The notes below the pieces were generated by a model, which worked only from the letters and a program-made list of their open reading frames with translations, ran no database searches and had not been told where the DNA came from. From positions 1 to 63,751 of the forward strand of contig JAIOPN010000009.1 in assembly GCA_021413865.1 (NCBI GenBank): DNA of 63,751 nt, written 5' to 3'. Shown here piece after piece: positions 8,525 to 17,682 of the stretch; positions within the stretch are counted from its first letter, which is position 1; every line of letters begins with the position of its first letter. This stretch comes from Planctomycetota bacterium (GTDB taxonomy: Bacteria > Planctomycetota > Phycisphaerae > Phycisphaerales > Phycisphaeraceae). The translations under genes and the position numbers were made by a program.

Positions 8525-9652
8525 ATGAACCGCATCGCCATCAAAATGCTGCTCGGGGATCGCGCGAAGTACCTCTCGCTGGTGTTCGGCCTGGCGTTCG
8601 CCGTGCTGCTGATCACCCAGCAGGGCTCGATCTTCCTGGGGCTGATGCTCCGCGCCACGGGCATCCTGCAGAACATCGCTCAGCCCGACCTCTGGATCGC
8701 CGACCCGCACAGCGAGTACATCGGCGACATCCGCCCGCTGGACGACCACGACCTCTACCGTGTCCGCTCCGTGCCGGGCATCGCCTGGGCCTCGCCGCTC
8801 TTCGCCACCCGCGCCCGCGTGGACCTGCCCGACGGCCGGCACAAGACCGCGCAGCTCCTGGGCATCGACCGCTCGACGCTGATCGGCCAGCCGCCGCTGA
8901 TGCTCGAGGGCCGGCTCGAAGACCTCCGCCAGCCCGACGCCGTCATCATCGAGGAGTCCTCGCGCTCCAAGCTGGGCGGCGTGGGCGTGGGCGACGTGCT
9001 CAAGCTCAACGACCAGCGCGCCGTCATCGTGGGCATCTGCCGCGCCAAGATGGGCTTCGAGTCCAACGCGACGATGTACACCACCTACAACAACGCGCTG
9101 CAGTTCACCCCCGTCGGCCGGGAACGCATGAGCTTCATCCTCGCCAAGGTCAAAGAGGGCGTCCCCATCCAGCGGGTGCAGGACACGATCAACGGCATGA
9201 CCGACCTGGCCGCCTTTACCCACGACGGCATGAGCGACCGCACCATCAACTTCATCCTTAAAGAGACCGGCATCGGCATCAACTTCGGCCTGACCGTGGC
9301 GCTGGGCTTCGTCGTCGGGCTGGTCATCTCCGCCGCCACGTTCTACCAGTTCACCCTCGAAAACCTCCGCCACTTCGCCGTGCTCAAGGCCATCGGCGCC
9401 ACCACCGCCACGCTCATCCGCATGGTCATCCTGCAGGCGTTGGTCGTCGGGCTGATCGGCTACGGGATCGGCGTGGGCATCGCCGGGGCTTTCAGCCTGC
9501 TGGGCCGAAAGCCCGGCGCGGAGCTGGCGGTCTATTTCCCGTGGGAACTCATGGTCGGCGCGCTGGCGTCGATGATCCTGACCGTCAGCGCCGGCAGCGT
9601 CCTGAGCCTGCGCCGCGTCATCACCCTCGAACCGGCGGTGGTGTTCAAATGA
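8525..9652 (+). CDS. ABC transporter permease, DevC/FtsX-like
   Basis: A 375-aa membrane protein starting MNRIAIKMLLGDRAKYLSLV. There is one N-terminal membrane segment, a large periplasmic domain (about residues 45-260) and three C-terminal membrane segments, which is the FtsX/MacB-like permease layout. It closely resembles DevC of the DevBCA exporters that pass glycolipids or other amphiphiles through a TolC-type duct. The stop overlaps the start of the ATPase gene (ATGA), and the membrane-fusion gene follows, so the three form one exporter. The start at 8525 fits the family N-terminus better than the upstream in-frame start at 8489. Confidence 0.88.
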   Translation: MNRIAIKMLLGDRAKYLSLVFGLAFAVLLITQQGSIFLGLMLRATGILQNIAQPDLWIADPHSEYIGDIRPLDDHDLYRVRSVPGIAWASPLFATRARVDLPDGRHKTAQLLGIDRSTLIGQPPLMLEGRLEDLRQPDAVIIEESSRSKLGGVGVGDVLKLNDQRAVIVGICRAKMGFESNATMYTTYNNALQFTPVGRERMSFILAKVKEGVPIQRVQDTINGMTDLAAFTHDGMSDRTINFILKETGIGINFGLTVALGFVVGLVISAATFYQFTLENLRHFAVLKAIGATTATLIRMVILQALVVGLIGYGIGVGIAGAFSLLGRKPGAELAVYFPWELMVGALASMILTVSAGSVLSLRRVITLEPAVVFK

Positions 9653-10473
9653 CCGCCGCCCAGACCCAGACCGGCGGCCCGCCCGCCATCCGGCTCCGCA
9701 ACATCACCAAGTCGTTCGGCAAGGGACGCGCCGCTGTCCACGCCCTGCGCGGCATCGACATGGACGTGGCCTCCAACCAGCTCGTCATGCTCGTGGGCCC
9801 CAGCGGCTGCGGGAAGACCACGCTGGTCTCCATCATCTCCGGCGTGCTCGACGCCGACACGGGCACGGCCGAGGTGTTCGGCGTGAACTGGCCCGACCTC
9901 TCGGGCGCCGCCAAGACCAAGCGCCGCGGCGAGCTGGTGGGCTTCGTCTTCCAGCAGTTCAACCTCATCCCCATGCTCAGCGTCGTGGAGAACGTCGCCA
10001 TGCCGCTGCTGGTCCGGGGCGAGCCGATGGACCGGGCGCTGGACCGCGCCGCGGCGGAACTCAACGGGGTGGGCCTGGGCGACCGCGTCACCGCGCGGCC
10101 GGCGGAACTGTCGGGCGGCATGCAGCAGCGCGTCGCCATCGCCCGCGCCCTGGTCGGCCGGCCGAGGCTGCTGATCTGCGACGAGCCGACCGCCAACCTC
10201 GACGGCCACACCGGCCAGCACGTCATGGACCTGATCAAGACCGCCAGCCGCGGCAAGGCCGGAGATGAAAAAACAGACGGCCGCTGCGTCGTCGTCGTCA
10301 CGCACGACGCCCGCATTTTCCATTACGCCGACCACATCGAGGAGATGGAGGACGGCAAGCTCAAGTCGCCCTCCAAGGTCATCCTCGAAGAGGCCCGTCA
10401 CGTGCCTCACTACGATCGTGAAGCCAACGGCGAAACCAACGGCAACGGCGGTGCGACCGACAAAACGAAGTGA
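9649..10473 (+). CDS. ABC transporter ATP-binding protein, DevA/LolD-like
   Basis: A 274-aa ATPase. Walker A is GPSGCGKTTL (about residue 48), the signature is LSGGMQQRVAIARAL, Walker B is LLICDEPTANLD and the switch His lies in VVVTHDARIF. This is the MacB/LolD/DevA group, which powers FtsX-like permeases. The ATG overlaps the stop of the permease (ATGA at 9649-9652), indicating translational coupling. It is longer at the C-terminus than LolD, with an Asn/Gly-rich tail. It works with the permease at 8525 and the fusion protein at 10482. Confidence 0.93.
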   Translation: MTAAQTQTGGPPAIRLRNITKSFGKGRAAVHALRGIDMDVASNQLVMLVGPSGCGKTTLVSIISGVLDADTGTAEVFGVNWPDLSGAAKTKRRGELVGFVFQQFNLIPMLSVVENVAMPLLVRGEPMDRALDRAAAELNGVGLGDRVTARPAELSGGMQQRVAIARALVGRPRLLICDEPTANLDGHTGQHVMDLIKTASRGKAGDEKTDGRCVVVVTHDARIFHYADHIEEMEDGKLKSPSKVILEEARHVPHYDREANGETNGNGGATDKTK

Positions 10474-10481
10474 GAAACCCC

Positions 10482-11540
10482 ATGATCAAATGGTTCACCA
10501 TCATCCTCGCGGTCCTGGGCCTGAGCCTGGGCCTCTGGACGGTCGCCACGTCGAAGGAAGTGGTCCCCAAGCCCCCGCCAGCCGAGCCGCCGTCGATCAA
10601 CCCCTACCCGCACGGCATCGCGGCCTCCGGGCTGGTCGAGGCGCGCAGCCGCAACGTGCAGGTGCAGTCGCCCGAGGCAGGCCTGGTGACGCGGGTGCTG
10701 GTCGAGTTCAACCAGGCTGTGCACACGGGCGACCCGCTGTTCGAGCTGGACGCCCGGCTCATCGACGCGGAGATCGTCCGCGCCGAGGCGGCGTTGGCGC
10801 TGGCCAAGGTCGAGCTGGAACGCCTGCGTCAGCAGCCGCGGTCGGAAGACGTTTCGCCACTGGTCGCCGCGGTCGGCGTGGCCAAGGCGCAATCCGACGA
10901 CGCGAAGGACCAGCTCGAGCGCACACAGGACATGGTGAAAAGGAACGCGGGCACGGAGAACGAGCTGGCCCGCAAACAGTACGCGGTGGAGGAGCGGAAG
11001 GCGGCGCTGACCCAGGCGCAGGCGGAGCTGGACCGCGTGAAGGCCGGCGCGTGGAAGGAGGACATCGCCGTCGCCGTGCAGCGCGTCGCGCAGGCGCAGA
11101 GCGACGTGCAGGCGCTGCACCTGCGGCGCGACCGGCTCACGGTGCGTTCACCGATCGACGGCAGCGTGCTCAAGCGCTTCATCGAGCCGGGCGAGTTTGC
11201 GAACACCAACGCCACGAACCCGGCGATGGTGCTGGGCGATCTGTCGCGGCTGAACGTGCGGGCCCAGGTTGACGAGGAGGACGCGCCGATGCTCCGCCCG
11301 GGCGCCAAGGGGACGGTCCGCCTGCGCGGCGCGGTCAACCGCGTGCTCTCCATGAAGATGCTCCGCATCGAGCCCTGGGCGCAGCCCAAGGTGCAGATCA
11401 CCGGGCAGAACCTGGAGCGCGTGGACACGCGCGTCATCGATGTGATCTTCGAGGTCGAGGGCGACGACCTGAGCGGCATGTTCCCCGGGCAGATCGTGGA
11501 CGTGTTCATCGACGCCGAACACTCAGGAGCGGGCAAATGA
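10482..11540 (+). CDS. HlyD-family membrane fusion protein, DevB-like
   Basis: A 352-aa periplasmic adaptor. It has one N-terminal membrane anchor (IKWFTIILAVLGLSLGLWTV), then the split lipoyl domain (ASGLVEARSRNVQVQSPEAG and LTVRSPIDGSVLKRFIEPGE). Between the halves is a long alpha-helical hairpin rich in Ala/Glu/Arg/Gln (about residues 85-210), and a beta-barrel part follows. It completes the DevB-DevC-DevA-type exporter. A GTG at 10470 overlapping the ATPase stop is an alternative start. Its own stop overlaps the ATG of rmlA (11537), so polysaccharide or glycolipid sugar synthesis is physically coupled to the exporter. Confidence 0.9.
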   Translation: MIKWFTIILAVLGLSLGLWTVATSKEVVPKPPPAEPPSINPYPHGIAASGLVEARSRNVQVQSPEAGLVTRVLVEFNQAVHTGDPLFELDARLIDAEIVRAEAALALAKVELERLRQQPRSEDVSPLVAAVGVAKAQSDDAKDQLERTQDMVKRNAGTENELARKQYAVEERKAALTQAQAELDRVKAGAWKEDIAVAVQRVAQAQSDVQALHLRRDRLTVRSPIDGSVLKRFIEPGEFANTNATNPAMVLGDLSRLNVRAQVDEEDAPMLRPGAKGTVRLRGAVNRVLSMKMLRIEPWAQPKVQITGQNLERVDTRVIDVIFEVEGDDLSGMFPGQIVDVFIDAEHSGAGK

Positions 11541-12253
11541 AGGGCGTGATCCTCGCCGGCGGCACGGGCTCACGGCTGCGCCCGCTGACGCTGACGACCA
11601 ACAAGCACCTGCTCCCGGTCCACGACCGGCCGATGATCCACTACCCGATCCGCTCCCTCGTGGACGCGGGGATCGGCGACGTGTTGATCGTCACCGGCGG
11701 GGAATACGTCGGGGAGTTCCAGCGCGTGCTGGGCGACGGCGCGGCGCTGGGGCTGGCGCGGCTGACCTTCGCGGCTCAGCGCGGCGCGGGCGGCATCGCC
11801 GACGCGCTGCGGCAGGCGGAGAGTTTTGCTGTCGGTGAAAAACTGTGCGTGATCCTGGGGGACAACATCATCGGCGGAACCATCAAAGGCCCTGCCGAAC
11901 GGTTCGTGGCGCAGAAATCCGGCGCACGGGTGCTACTCAAAGCGGTCAGTGATGCGCGGCGGTACGGCGTGGCCGAGCTCGATGCGCGAGGCCGGATCAA
12001 ACGCATCCTCGAAAAGCCCGACCATCCACCCTCCGACCTGGCGGTCGTCGGCATCTATTTCTACGACGCCGACGTCTTCGACGTCATCCGCACGTTGAAG
12101 CCCAGCGCGCGGGGCGAGTTGGAGATCACCGGCGTGAACAACGCCTACGTCGCGCGTGGCACGCTCGAACACGAGATGCTCGACGGCTGGTGGACCGATG
12201 CTGGGACGCACGAGAGCCTCGCGGAGGCGGCGCGGCTGGCGCGGGGGTCCTGA
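11537..12253 (+). CDS. rmlA: Glucose-1-phosphate thymidylyltransferase-like nucleotidyltransferase
   Basis: A 238-aa enzyme that would convert glucose-1-phosphate and dTTP to dTDP-glucose, the first step to dTDP-deoxysugars. The N-terminus MKGVILAGGTGSRLRPLTLT holds the nucleotide-binding loop, and KHLLPVHDRPMIHYP, ILGDNIIGG and WWTDAGTHESL are RmlA signatures. It is about 50 residues shorter than E. coli RmlA, as in the compact short-form enzymes lacking the C-terminal allosteric extension. The ATG overlaps the stop of the fusion-protein gene, and rmlB follows after a repeat element. Assignment to this family is firm; the exact sugar is inferred. Confidence 0.88.
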   Translation: MKGVILAGGTGSRLRPLTLTTNKHLLPVHDRPMIHYPIRSLVDAGIGDVLIVTGGEYVGEFQRVLGDGAALGLARLTFAAQRGAGGIADALRQAESFAVGEKLCVILGDNIIGGTIKGPAERFVAQKSGARVLLKAVSDARRYGVAELDARGRIKRILEKPDHPPSDLAVVGIYFYDADVFDVIRTLKPSARGELEITGVNNAYVARGTLEHEMLDGWWTDAGTHESLAEAARLARGS

Positions 12254-12399
12254 TCCCCTCTCCCTCCGGGAGAGGGTGTCGGCGTCTTCGCCGACGGGTG
12301 AGGGAACCCGCGGCTGATAGGGTCTTGTGCATGCGCGCCACCCATCCGGCCGGTGATCCCCTCACCCCATCCCTCTCCCGGAGGGAGAGGGGGCAACCA
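12254..12399. repeat. Composite intergenic inverted repeat, family A, full copy
   Basis: The left arm is CCCTCTCCCTCCGGGAGAGG followed by GTGTCGGCGTCTTCGCCGAC and GGGTGAGGG. A variable interior of about 45 bp follows. The right arm is CCGGCCGGTGATCCCCTCAC followed by CCCTCTCCCGGAGGGAGAGG. It begins at the last base of rmlA and fills the rmlA-rmlB gap. Confidence 0.85.
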
Positions 12400-12427
12400 A
12401 CCACACGATCTAACCGATAATGACCCC

Positions 12428-13501
12428 ATGCCCGATCGCCCCGCGACATCCGCCCGCCCACCGCTGCGCCGTGTGCTCGTTACCGGCGGCTGCGGGTTCA
12501 TCGGCTCCAACCTTGTGCGTTACCTGCGCACGCAGCGGCCCGGCTGCCACGTCGTCAACCTCGACGCGCTGACTTATTCGGGCAACCCCGAGAACCTCGC
12601 CGACCTCGCGGGCGACACGGGCTACACCTTCGTCCACGGCGACATCCGCGACCGCGCCCTGGTCGAGCGACTGCTCGAAAGGTGCGACGCCGTCATCCAC
12701 GCCGCCGCCGAGACGCACGTGGACCGCGCCATCATGGACTCGCGCCCGTTCATGGAGACCAACGTGCTGGGCACGCAGACGATGCTCGACGCGGCGCTGC
12801 ACGCGCGGGAGCGCGGCGCGTTCGCCGGCGTCTTCCTCCACGTCAGCACCGACGAGGTGTACGGCTCGCTCCCCGCCGACCGGCCCGACCTGCGCTTCAC
12901 CGAGACCAGCCCGCTCCACCCCAACAACCCCTACGCGGCGAGCAAGGCCTCCTCCGACCTGCTCGTCGCCACCTGCCGGAACACCTTCGGCCTGGAGACG
13001 CGCGTCGCCCGCGCCTCCAACAACTTCGGCCCCTACCAGTTCCCCGAGAAAATCATCCCGCTCTTTGTCACCAACCTGGTCCAGGGCCTGAAGGTTCCGC
13101 TCTACGGCGACGGCCTGCACGTGCGCGACTGGCTCCACGTTGACGACACCTGCGAGGCGATCCTCGCCATCCTCGAGCGCGGCCGCGCCGGCGAGACGTA
13201 CAACATCGGCGGCCACAACGAGCGCTCCAATCTCGAGCTCACCCGTTCCATCCTCGCCATCCTTGGCAAAGGCGGGGAGATGATCCGCCACGTCGCCGAC
13301 CGCCCCGGCCACGACCGCCGCTACGCCACCGACACCGCCAAGATCGAGCGCGAACTGGGATGGCGCCCCACGCGCTCGGCGTGGCCCGCGGCGCTCGAGC
13401 GCACCGTCCGCTGGTACATCGACAACCCCGGCTGGTGGCAGCGCATCCGCGCCGGGGCCTACCGCGACTACTACCGCAGGCAGTACGGCGAGACGGTGTG
13501 A
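12428..13501 (+). CDS. rmlB: dTDP-glucose 4,6-dehydratase
   Basis: A 357-aa extended short-chain dehydrogenase acting after RmlA. The NAD-binding motif is VLVTGGCGFIGSNLVRYL. HAAAETHVDRAI and VSTDEVYGSL are RmlB hallmarks (Thr-Asp-Glu of the dehydratase), and the catalytic pair is in NPYAASKASSDLL (YxxxK). The reading frame is open upstream through the repeat element, so the ATG at 12428 (MPDRPATSARPP) is the sensible start. With rmlA it supplies dTDP-4-keto-6-deoxyglucose, probably for the glycoconjugate handled by the upstream exporter. Confidence 0.93.
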   Translation: MPDRPATSARPPLRRVLVTGGCGFIGSNLVRYLRTQRPGCHVVNLDALTYSGNPENLADLAGDTGYTFVHGDIRDRALVERLLERCDAVIHAAAETHVDRAIMDSRPFMETNVLGTQTMLDAALHARERGAFAGVFLHVSTDEVYGSLPADRPDLRFTETSPLHPNNPYAASKASSDLLVATCRNTFGLETRVARASNNFGPYQFPEKIIPLFVTNLVQGLKVPLYGDGLHVRDWLHVDDTCEAILAILERGRAGETYNIGGHNERSNLELTRSILAILGKGGEMIRHVADRPGHDRRYATDTAKIERELGWRPTRSAWPAALERTVRWYIDNPGWWQRIRAGAYRDYYRRQYGETV

Positions 13502-13574
13502 ACCCAGGGCGAAACTTGGTAGATTGCCACGCCCCTGTCGGCCGTGACGCCGACGCACCCCCGAGTGGAACCCC

Positions 13575-14294
13575 ATGAATATCCTGCTGGTCGGCGGGGC
13601 CGGTTACGTGGCCTCGATCATCCGTCCCGCGCTGGAGCGCGAGCACCACGTCCGCTTCTTCGACCGCGTGCCCGTCCCCGGCGCGGAGGAGCGCAGCACC
13701 GTCGGCGACGTGAACGACGAGGCCGCCATCAAGTCGGCGCTGCACGGCATCCAGTCCGTTGTTTACCTGGCGATGGGCATCAGGCCCGGCACGGTGAAGG
13801 ACGCGGGCGAGACCAAGGCCGCCTTCGACGTGAACTGCCAGGCGCTCTTCCGCTGGCTCGACCTCTCCATGCGCGCGGGCGTCCGCAATTTCGTCTTCTC
13901 CAGCTCGATGAGTGTTTACACCGCCGTGTCGCGCGACCACGGCGTGATCGACGAAGAGACGCCCGCCGACGGCTGGTGGGTGTATGCGATGACCAAGCGC
14001 TGCGCCGAGCTGATCTGCCACGGCGCATCGCAGCAGTGGCCCGACGCCACGATCGTCTCGCTCCGCCTCATGTGGCCGTTGAACGAGACGGACTGGCTCG
14101 ACCCGAAAAAGAACGCCAGGTCGCGCACCTGGCACCCGACGGGCCCCAACGACATCCGCCGGCTCTACAGCGCGGCGGTCAACTGCCGCACGCCGGGCGA
14201 CCATGTTTTGAATTGCACCGGCGACACGGAGGGGGCGGTCTTCCCGTATGCGAGATCGATGGAAGTGATCGGCTGGCGGCCGATGGGCGGGTGA
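13575..14294 (+). CDS. NAD-dependent epimerase/dehydratase
   Basis: A 239-aa short-chain dehydrogenase. The NAD(P)-binding motif GGAGYVASIIRPAL lacks the canonical third Gly (G-x-x-G-x-x-A). SSSMSVY and WVYAMTKRCAELICH provide the Ser and Y-x-x-x-K catalytic elements. It is shorter than typical sugar epimerases (about 310 aa) and related in layout to the 247-aa protein at 44496-45239. It follows rmlB by 73 bp on the same strand, so it may belong to the same sugar pathway. The substrate is unknown. Confidence 0.8.
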   Translation: MNILLVGGAGYVASIIRPALEREHHVRFFDRVPVPGAEERSTVGDVNDEAAIKSALHGIQSVVYLAMGIRPGTVKDAGETKAAFDVNCQALFRWLDLSMRAGVRNFVFSSSMSVYTAVSRDHGVIDEETPADGWWVYAMTKRCAELICHGASQQWPDATIVSLRLMWPLNETDWLDPKKNARSRTWHPTGPNDIRRLYSAAVNCRTPGDHVLNCTGDTEGAVFPYARSMEVIGWRPMGG

Positions 14295-14295
14295 A

Positions 14296-14329
14296 CCCCA
14301 TAGCCCCCGGTCGAGCCGGGGGCTATGGG
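14296..14329. terminator. Family B solo hairpin, likely bidirectional terminator
   Basis: CCCCATAGCCCCCGG-TCGA-CCGGGGGCTATGGG forms a hairpin with about 15 bp of stem between two convergent genes. There is no T-tract, so a Rho-independent mode is uncertain. The arms are the same as those of the 7774 and 32600 elements. Confidence 0.6.
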
Positions 14330-14335
14330 ACGGAG

Positions 14336-16300
14336 TCACTTCAACACGTTGTCGAGCACGACGACTTCCCGCGGCGTCGTGAAGATCACCGAGCCCTCCT
14401 CGACGCTGATGAGCCGGAAGTCCCACGGGCCCGGCGAGAGCACGCGGACGAGCTTGGGTTCCGCGCCGCGGAAGTCCCACAGGTCGAGCCGCTTGCCGTT
14501 GGGGATGATGAAATAGCCGGGTTTCCCTGCGTAAACCGCCTGCCACCCGGCGGGCAGCGGGCGCGGCTCGTCGGGTTCGGTTGAAGCAAGATCGTCGCGG
14601 AGGAGATAGACCTGCCTGCCGCCGGGCGGGTCGATCATAGCGAGCCATCGCCCCGGCGCTACGGGGCCGAGCACGTGGACCCATTCGGCGGAGGCGGGCG
14701 CGGGCCGCGTGGGGCCGACGGCCTTGAGGTCGTCGGCGCCGATGCGTCCGACCACGCCGGTCTTCTGCGTCGGGGTAGCGCTCTTGCAGTCGGCATTCAT
14801 GTTCGCGCCGACCAGCAGCGTGCGCGTTTTCTTTTCCAGGTGGAGGGACTGGACCTGGTAATCACCCAGGGGGTTGACGGCGTAGCTCGCCAGGCCTGTC
14901 TTCGTGTCGTAGCGCGTGAGGACGGAGCCCAGGTGGCCGTAGGAGTTGCTCGAGGAGTACCAGATGACCCGGCCGTCGGTGACGATGGCGACGGGGCGCA
15001 GGCCGCCGGGGGGGACGGCGACGACGCGCGGGTTCTCCGGGTATCGCGCGGATTTCTTGGGGTCGTACTCCATCAGCTCCGCGCCGGTGTAGGCGGCCAT
15101 GTACACCTTCCCGCCGGCGACGCAGAGCCGCATGATCTCCCCCTCGCCGGGGGCGACGCGGCCCAGGTCCTCGCCCTTCTTCGTCCGGATGTTCAGCGTC
15201 CAGAACCGCTGGGTGATGAAGGGGGTGCCCAGGACGTTGTCTCTGTCGATCCGGGTGATGCAGTCGGTGCTGCCGATGGAGTCGGTGTCGAGGACGCGGG
15301 AGCACTCCAGCGCGCCGGTCTTGATGTCGGCGCGGTGGAAGACGCCATAGACGGAGACGGCGACGACCTTGCCCGAGCGCGTTGTGTTGAAGCTGTGCGC
15401 GGTGGAGTTTTCCAGGGCGCAGAGGTCGCGGACGCGGCCGGTGGCGATGTCCCAGGCGGCGATCTTGATGCTGCCGGGCGTCCAGTTGCAGCCGATGTAC
15501 TCCCCGCCGTGGCGGGCGACGACGGTCATCTCGCGCTCGGGGCGCGGGCCGTCGTTTTCCATGCGGCGGGTGGCGGGGTTGTACCAGCCGTGGCGAGGGA
15601 AGTAGCGGCGGCCGCGCTCGTCGGCGGCGAGCCAGTAGGAGGTGGCGTCGCGGTCGTGCAGGTCGATCTCGCTCCTGAGAGTGACGCCCTCGAAGGCGTC
15701 TTTGCGCGGGTCCCACACGATGACGTGGTCGCCGGGCAGGTGGAGGAGGAGGCTGTGCGTGCCGTCGCCGTTGGGGAAACCAAAGCGGGAGTAGTGGCCC
15801 TCGGTGGGGAGCTTGAGGGCGGTGACGGCGCGGCGGGCGCGGGTGTCGAAGACGAAGCCGTGCGTCGCCATTGTCCCCTGCACGAACGTCGCGGCGAAGA
15901 GCTTGCCGCTGGGCTTGTCGAGGATCATGCCCTGGAAGACGAGCGACGAGGGCGCGCCGGTCTCGAAGCCCTCGAGCTTGCCGGTGGAGAGCGTGAAGCG
16001 CACCACGCGCGCCAGGTCGCCGCAGAGCCAGAGCGTGTCGTCGTCGGTCTGCACGGCCGAGTAGAAACCGCAGTTGGGCAGGGGCAGGCGGTAGATGCGC
16101 GACGCGCCGAACTCATCGACCAGCGCCGCGGTGGTGCCGACGTTGGAGTTCCATGTGGTGATCCAGAAGCGGTCCGCGCCGGTCTTGGGGTCGGGGGAGA
16201 GGCGGATGAGCGGCGTGTTGATGAAGGGGTCGCGCGTGGGCGGGATCGGGGCGCGGAGCACACGGGCTTTGACGGGACGCTTGGCGGTGCGGGTGGGCAT
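14336..16300 (-). CDS. Beta-propeller-like protein of unknown function
   Basis: A 654-aa protein without an obvious signal peptide (MPTRTAKRPVKARVLRAP). It is rich in short beta repeats of the type seen in seven-bladed propellers (GTPFITQRFWTLNI, ALMEYDPKK-like, GGEYIGCNWTPGS, AVSVYGVFHRADIKTG). Asp/Trp-containing blade ends recur about every 45-50 residues. The SD GAGGAG is 9 nt before the ATG at 16300, so the longer frame to 16345 is rejected. It is followed upstream by an enolase-superfamily gene on the same strand, with a 41-nt gap, suggesting a joint carbohydrate-related role. Function is not assignable from sequence alone. Confidence 0.65.
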   Translation of the reverse strand: MPTRTAKRPVKARVLRAPIPPTRDPFINTPLIRLSPDPKTGADRFWITTWNSNVGTTAALVDEFGASRIYRLPLPNCGFYSAVQTDDDTLWLCGDLARVVRFTLSTGKLEGFETGAPSSLVFQGMILDKPSGKLFAATFVQGTMATHGFVFDTRARRAVTALKLPTEGHYSRFGFPNGDGTHSLLLHLPGDHVIVWDPRKDAFEGVTLRSEIDLHDRDATSYWLAADERGRRYFPRHGWYNPATRRMENDGPRPEREMTVVARHGGEYIGCNWTPGSIKIAAWDIATGRVRDLCALENSTAHSFNTTRSGKVVAVSVYGVFHRADIKTGALECSRVLDTDSIGSTDCITRIDRDNVLGTPFITQRFWTLNIRTKKGEDLGRVAPGEGEIMRLCVAGGKVYMAAYTGAELMEYDPKKSARYPENPRVVAVPPGGLRPVAIVTDGRVIWYSSSNSYGHLGSVLTRYDTKTGLASYAVNPLGDYQVQSLHLEKKTRTLLVGANMNADCKSATPTQKTGVVGRIGADDLKAVGPTRPAPASAEWVHVLGPVAPGRWLAMIDPPGGRQVYLLRDDLASTEPDEPRPLPAGWQAVYAGKPGYFIIPNGKRLDLWDFRGAEPKLVRVLSPGPWDFRLISVEEGSVIFTTPREVVVLDNVLK

Positions 16301-16341
16301 GGGGAGTACTCCTCGATTTTGCGACAACCCCGGCTCGGAGA

Positions 16342-17529
16342 TCACTTGTCGGCGCGGTGGCTGTTGATGAACTCTTCATCCACGGCGACGCCGGCCCCGA
16401 CGGACATGGGGACGCTCACGGTGCCGTCGCTGTTGAGTTTGAGCGCTCCGCCGCAGATGCCGTGCGTGAGCTTGCTCTGGCTGACGTTGAACTCGACGAA
16501 GCGGGCGCGGGGCAGCGTGGCGATCAGGTGCAGGCTGTAGCCGGTGAGCAGGTCGGTGAGCCAGGAGTGCGGCACGAGGTCGATGTTCGCCCGCTCCGCC
16601 ATCTGCGCCACCTGCACGGCCACGGTGATGCCGCCGCAGCGCGAGAGGTCTGGCTGGATCACATCGACACAGCCGCGCTCGATGAAGGGCTGGAACTCCC
16701 ACACCGTGGCGAGCTGCTCCCCCGCCGCGATCGGCGCGGGGGAGTTGGCGCGGACGTACGCGTACTCATCGACGTTCTCGGGGTGGATGAAGTCCTCGAC
16801 CCAGCCGACGTCGTACTCGGCGAGTCGGTGGCAGAGCTCGAGGTTTTCGCGCCGGCTGCGCATGCGGCCGGGCGGCGGGCCGGGGTTTTTCCAGCCCACG
16901 GGGTACCAGCCCGGATCGACGAGCAGGTGGCGGTCGGGCCCCAGCGCCTCGCGCGCCGCGGCGACGAGTTCCATGTCGCGCACCGGGTCCTCGCCGAAGA
17001 CGCCCCAGCCGAACTTCACGGCGTGGAAACCTTTCTCAACGTACATCCCCGCGGCGCGGGCCATACCCTCGGGCGTGTCGCGGAAGAGCGTCGAGGCGTA
17101 GGCCATGACGCGGTCGCGGCGCACCGCGCCGAGCAGTTGGCAGAGCGGCTGGTCCGCCGCTTGCGAGCGGATGGACCAGAGGCAGTTGTCGATCGCCGAG
17201 ATGCAGTGCATGGCGATGCCGCGCCGGCCGTAGTAGGCGCTGCCGACGTACATCAGGTCCCAGAGTTTCTCGACCTGCAGCGGGTCCTGGCCGACGAGCA
17301 GGTCGCGCAGGGTGCGGAAGCCCATCACGCTCATGCCCTGCCCGGCGATGATCGCGGCGGCGGCGGGGGCGAGGGTCTCGACGTCGGACCAGCCAGTGAG
17401 GCCCTCGTCGGTGGTGACCTTGATCAGCAGTTGCCAATCGCCGTTGTCGGTCGCCTCGTCGCCGGAGGGGGTGGACTGGTAGGTCTGCTCGCCGCGGAGC
17501 AGGACGGGTTCGACGCTGGTGATGCGCAT
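16342..17529 (-). CDS. Enolase-superfamily dehydratase (mandelate racemase/muconate lactonizing group)
   Basis: A 395-aa TIM-barrel enzyme that abstracts a proton alpha to a carboxylate, typically of a sugar acid. Recognisable elements are the N-terminal capping domain (residues 1-120) and the barrel motif AVKFGWGVFGED in place of the usual KxK. Metal ligands lie at LLVDPGWY (Asp), WVEDFIHPEN (Glu) and IAAGEQ (Glu), with a later DVIQPDLSRCGGIT and PHSW (His). The start at ATG 17529 (MRITSVEPVLL) matches the family; the upstream frame extension does not. It is probably co-transcribed with the propeller gene downstream. Substrate unknown. Confidence 0.87.
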   Translation of the reverse strand: MRITSVEPVLLRGEQTYQSTPSGDEATDNGDWQLLIKVTTDEGLTGWSDVETLAPAAAAIIAGQGMSVMGFRTLRDLLVGQDPLQVEKLWDLMYVGSAYYGRRGIAMHCISAIDNCLWSIRSQAADQPLCQLLGAVRRDRVMAYASTLFRDTPEGMARAAGMYVEKGFHAVKFGWGVFGEDPVRDMELVAAAREALGPDRHLLVDPGWYPVGWKNPGPPPGRMRSRRENLELCHRLAEYDVGWVEDFIHPENVDEYAYVRANSPAPIAAGEQLATVWEFQPFIERGCVDVIQPDLSRCGGITVAVQVAQMAERANIDLVPHSWLTDLLTGYSLHLIATLPRARFVEFNVSQSKLTHGICGGALKLNSDGTVSVPMSVGAGVAVDEEFINSHRADK

Positions 17530-17609
17530 GGGTCTCACGCCTCGGGAGAGGGAAAGACAGGATATCAGGGTGCGGGGGGAGCGGGAGGAAACCGCGCGCG
17601 GCCGTTTCG

Positions 17610-17647
17610 TGGTGAAAAGCAAACAGCCCCCGGGGTACGGGGGCTGT
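17610..17647 (-). terminator. Rho-independent terminator of the PEP-CTERM gene
   Basis: Perfect 9-bp stem ACAGCCCCC/GGGGGCTGT (17623-17631 and 17639-17647) with a 7-nt loop. On the minus strand it is followed by TTTGCTTTTC. It sits about 36 nt past the stop of the gene at 17683. Confidence 0.8.
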
Positions 17648-17682
17648 CGGCGTCGTGCTCGATTGGACGGACCCGTGCGAAC

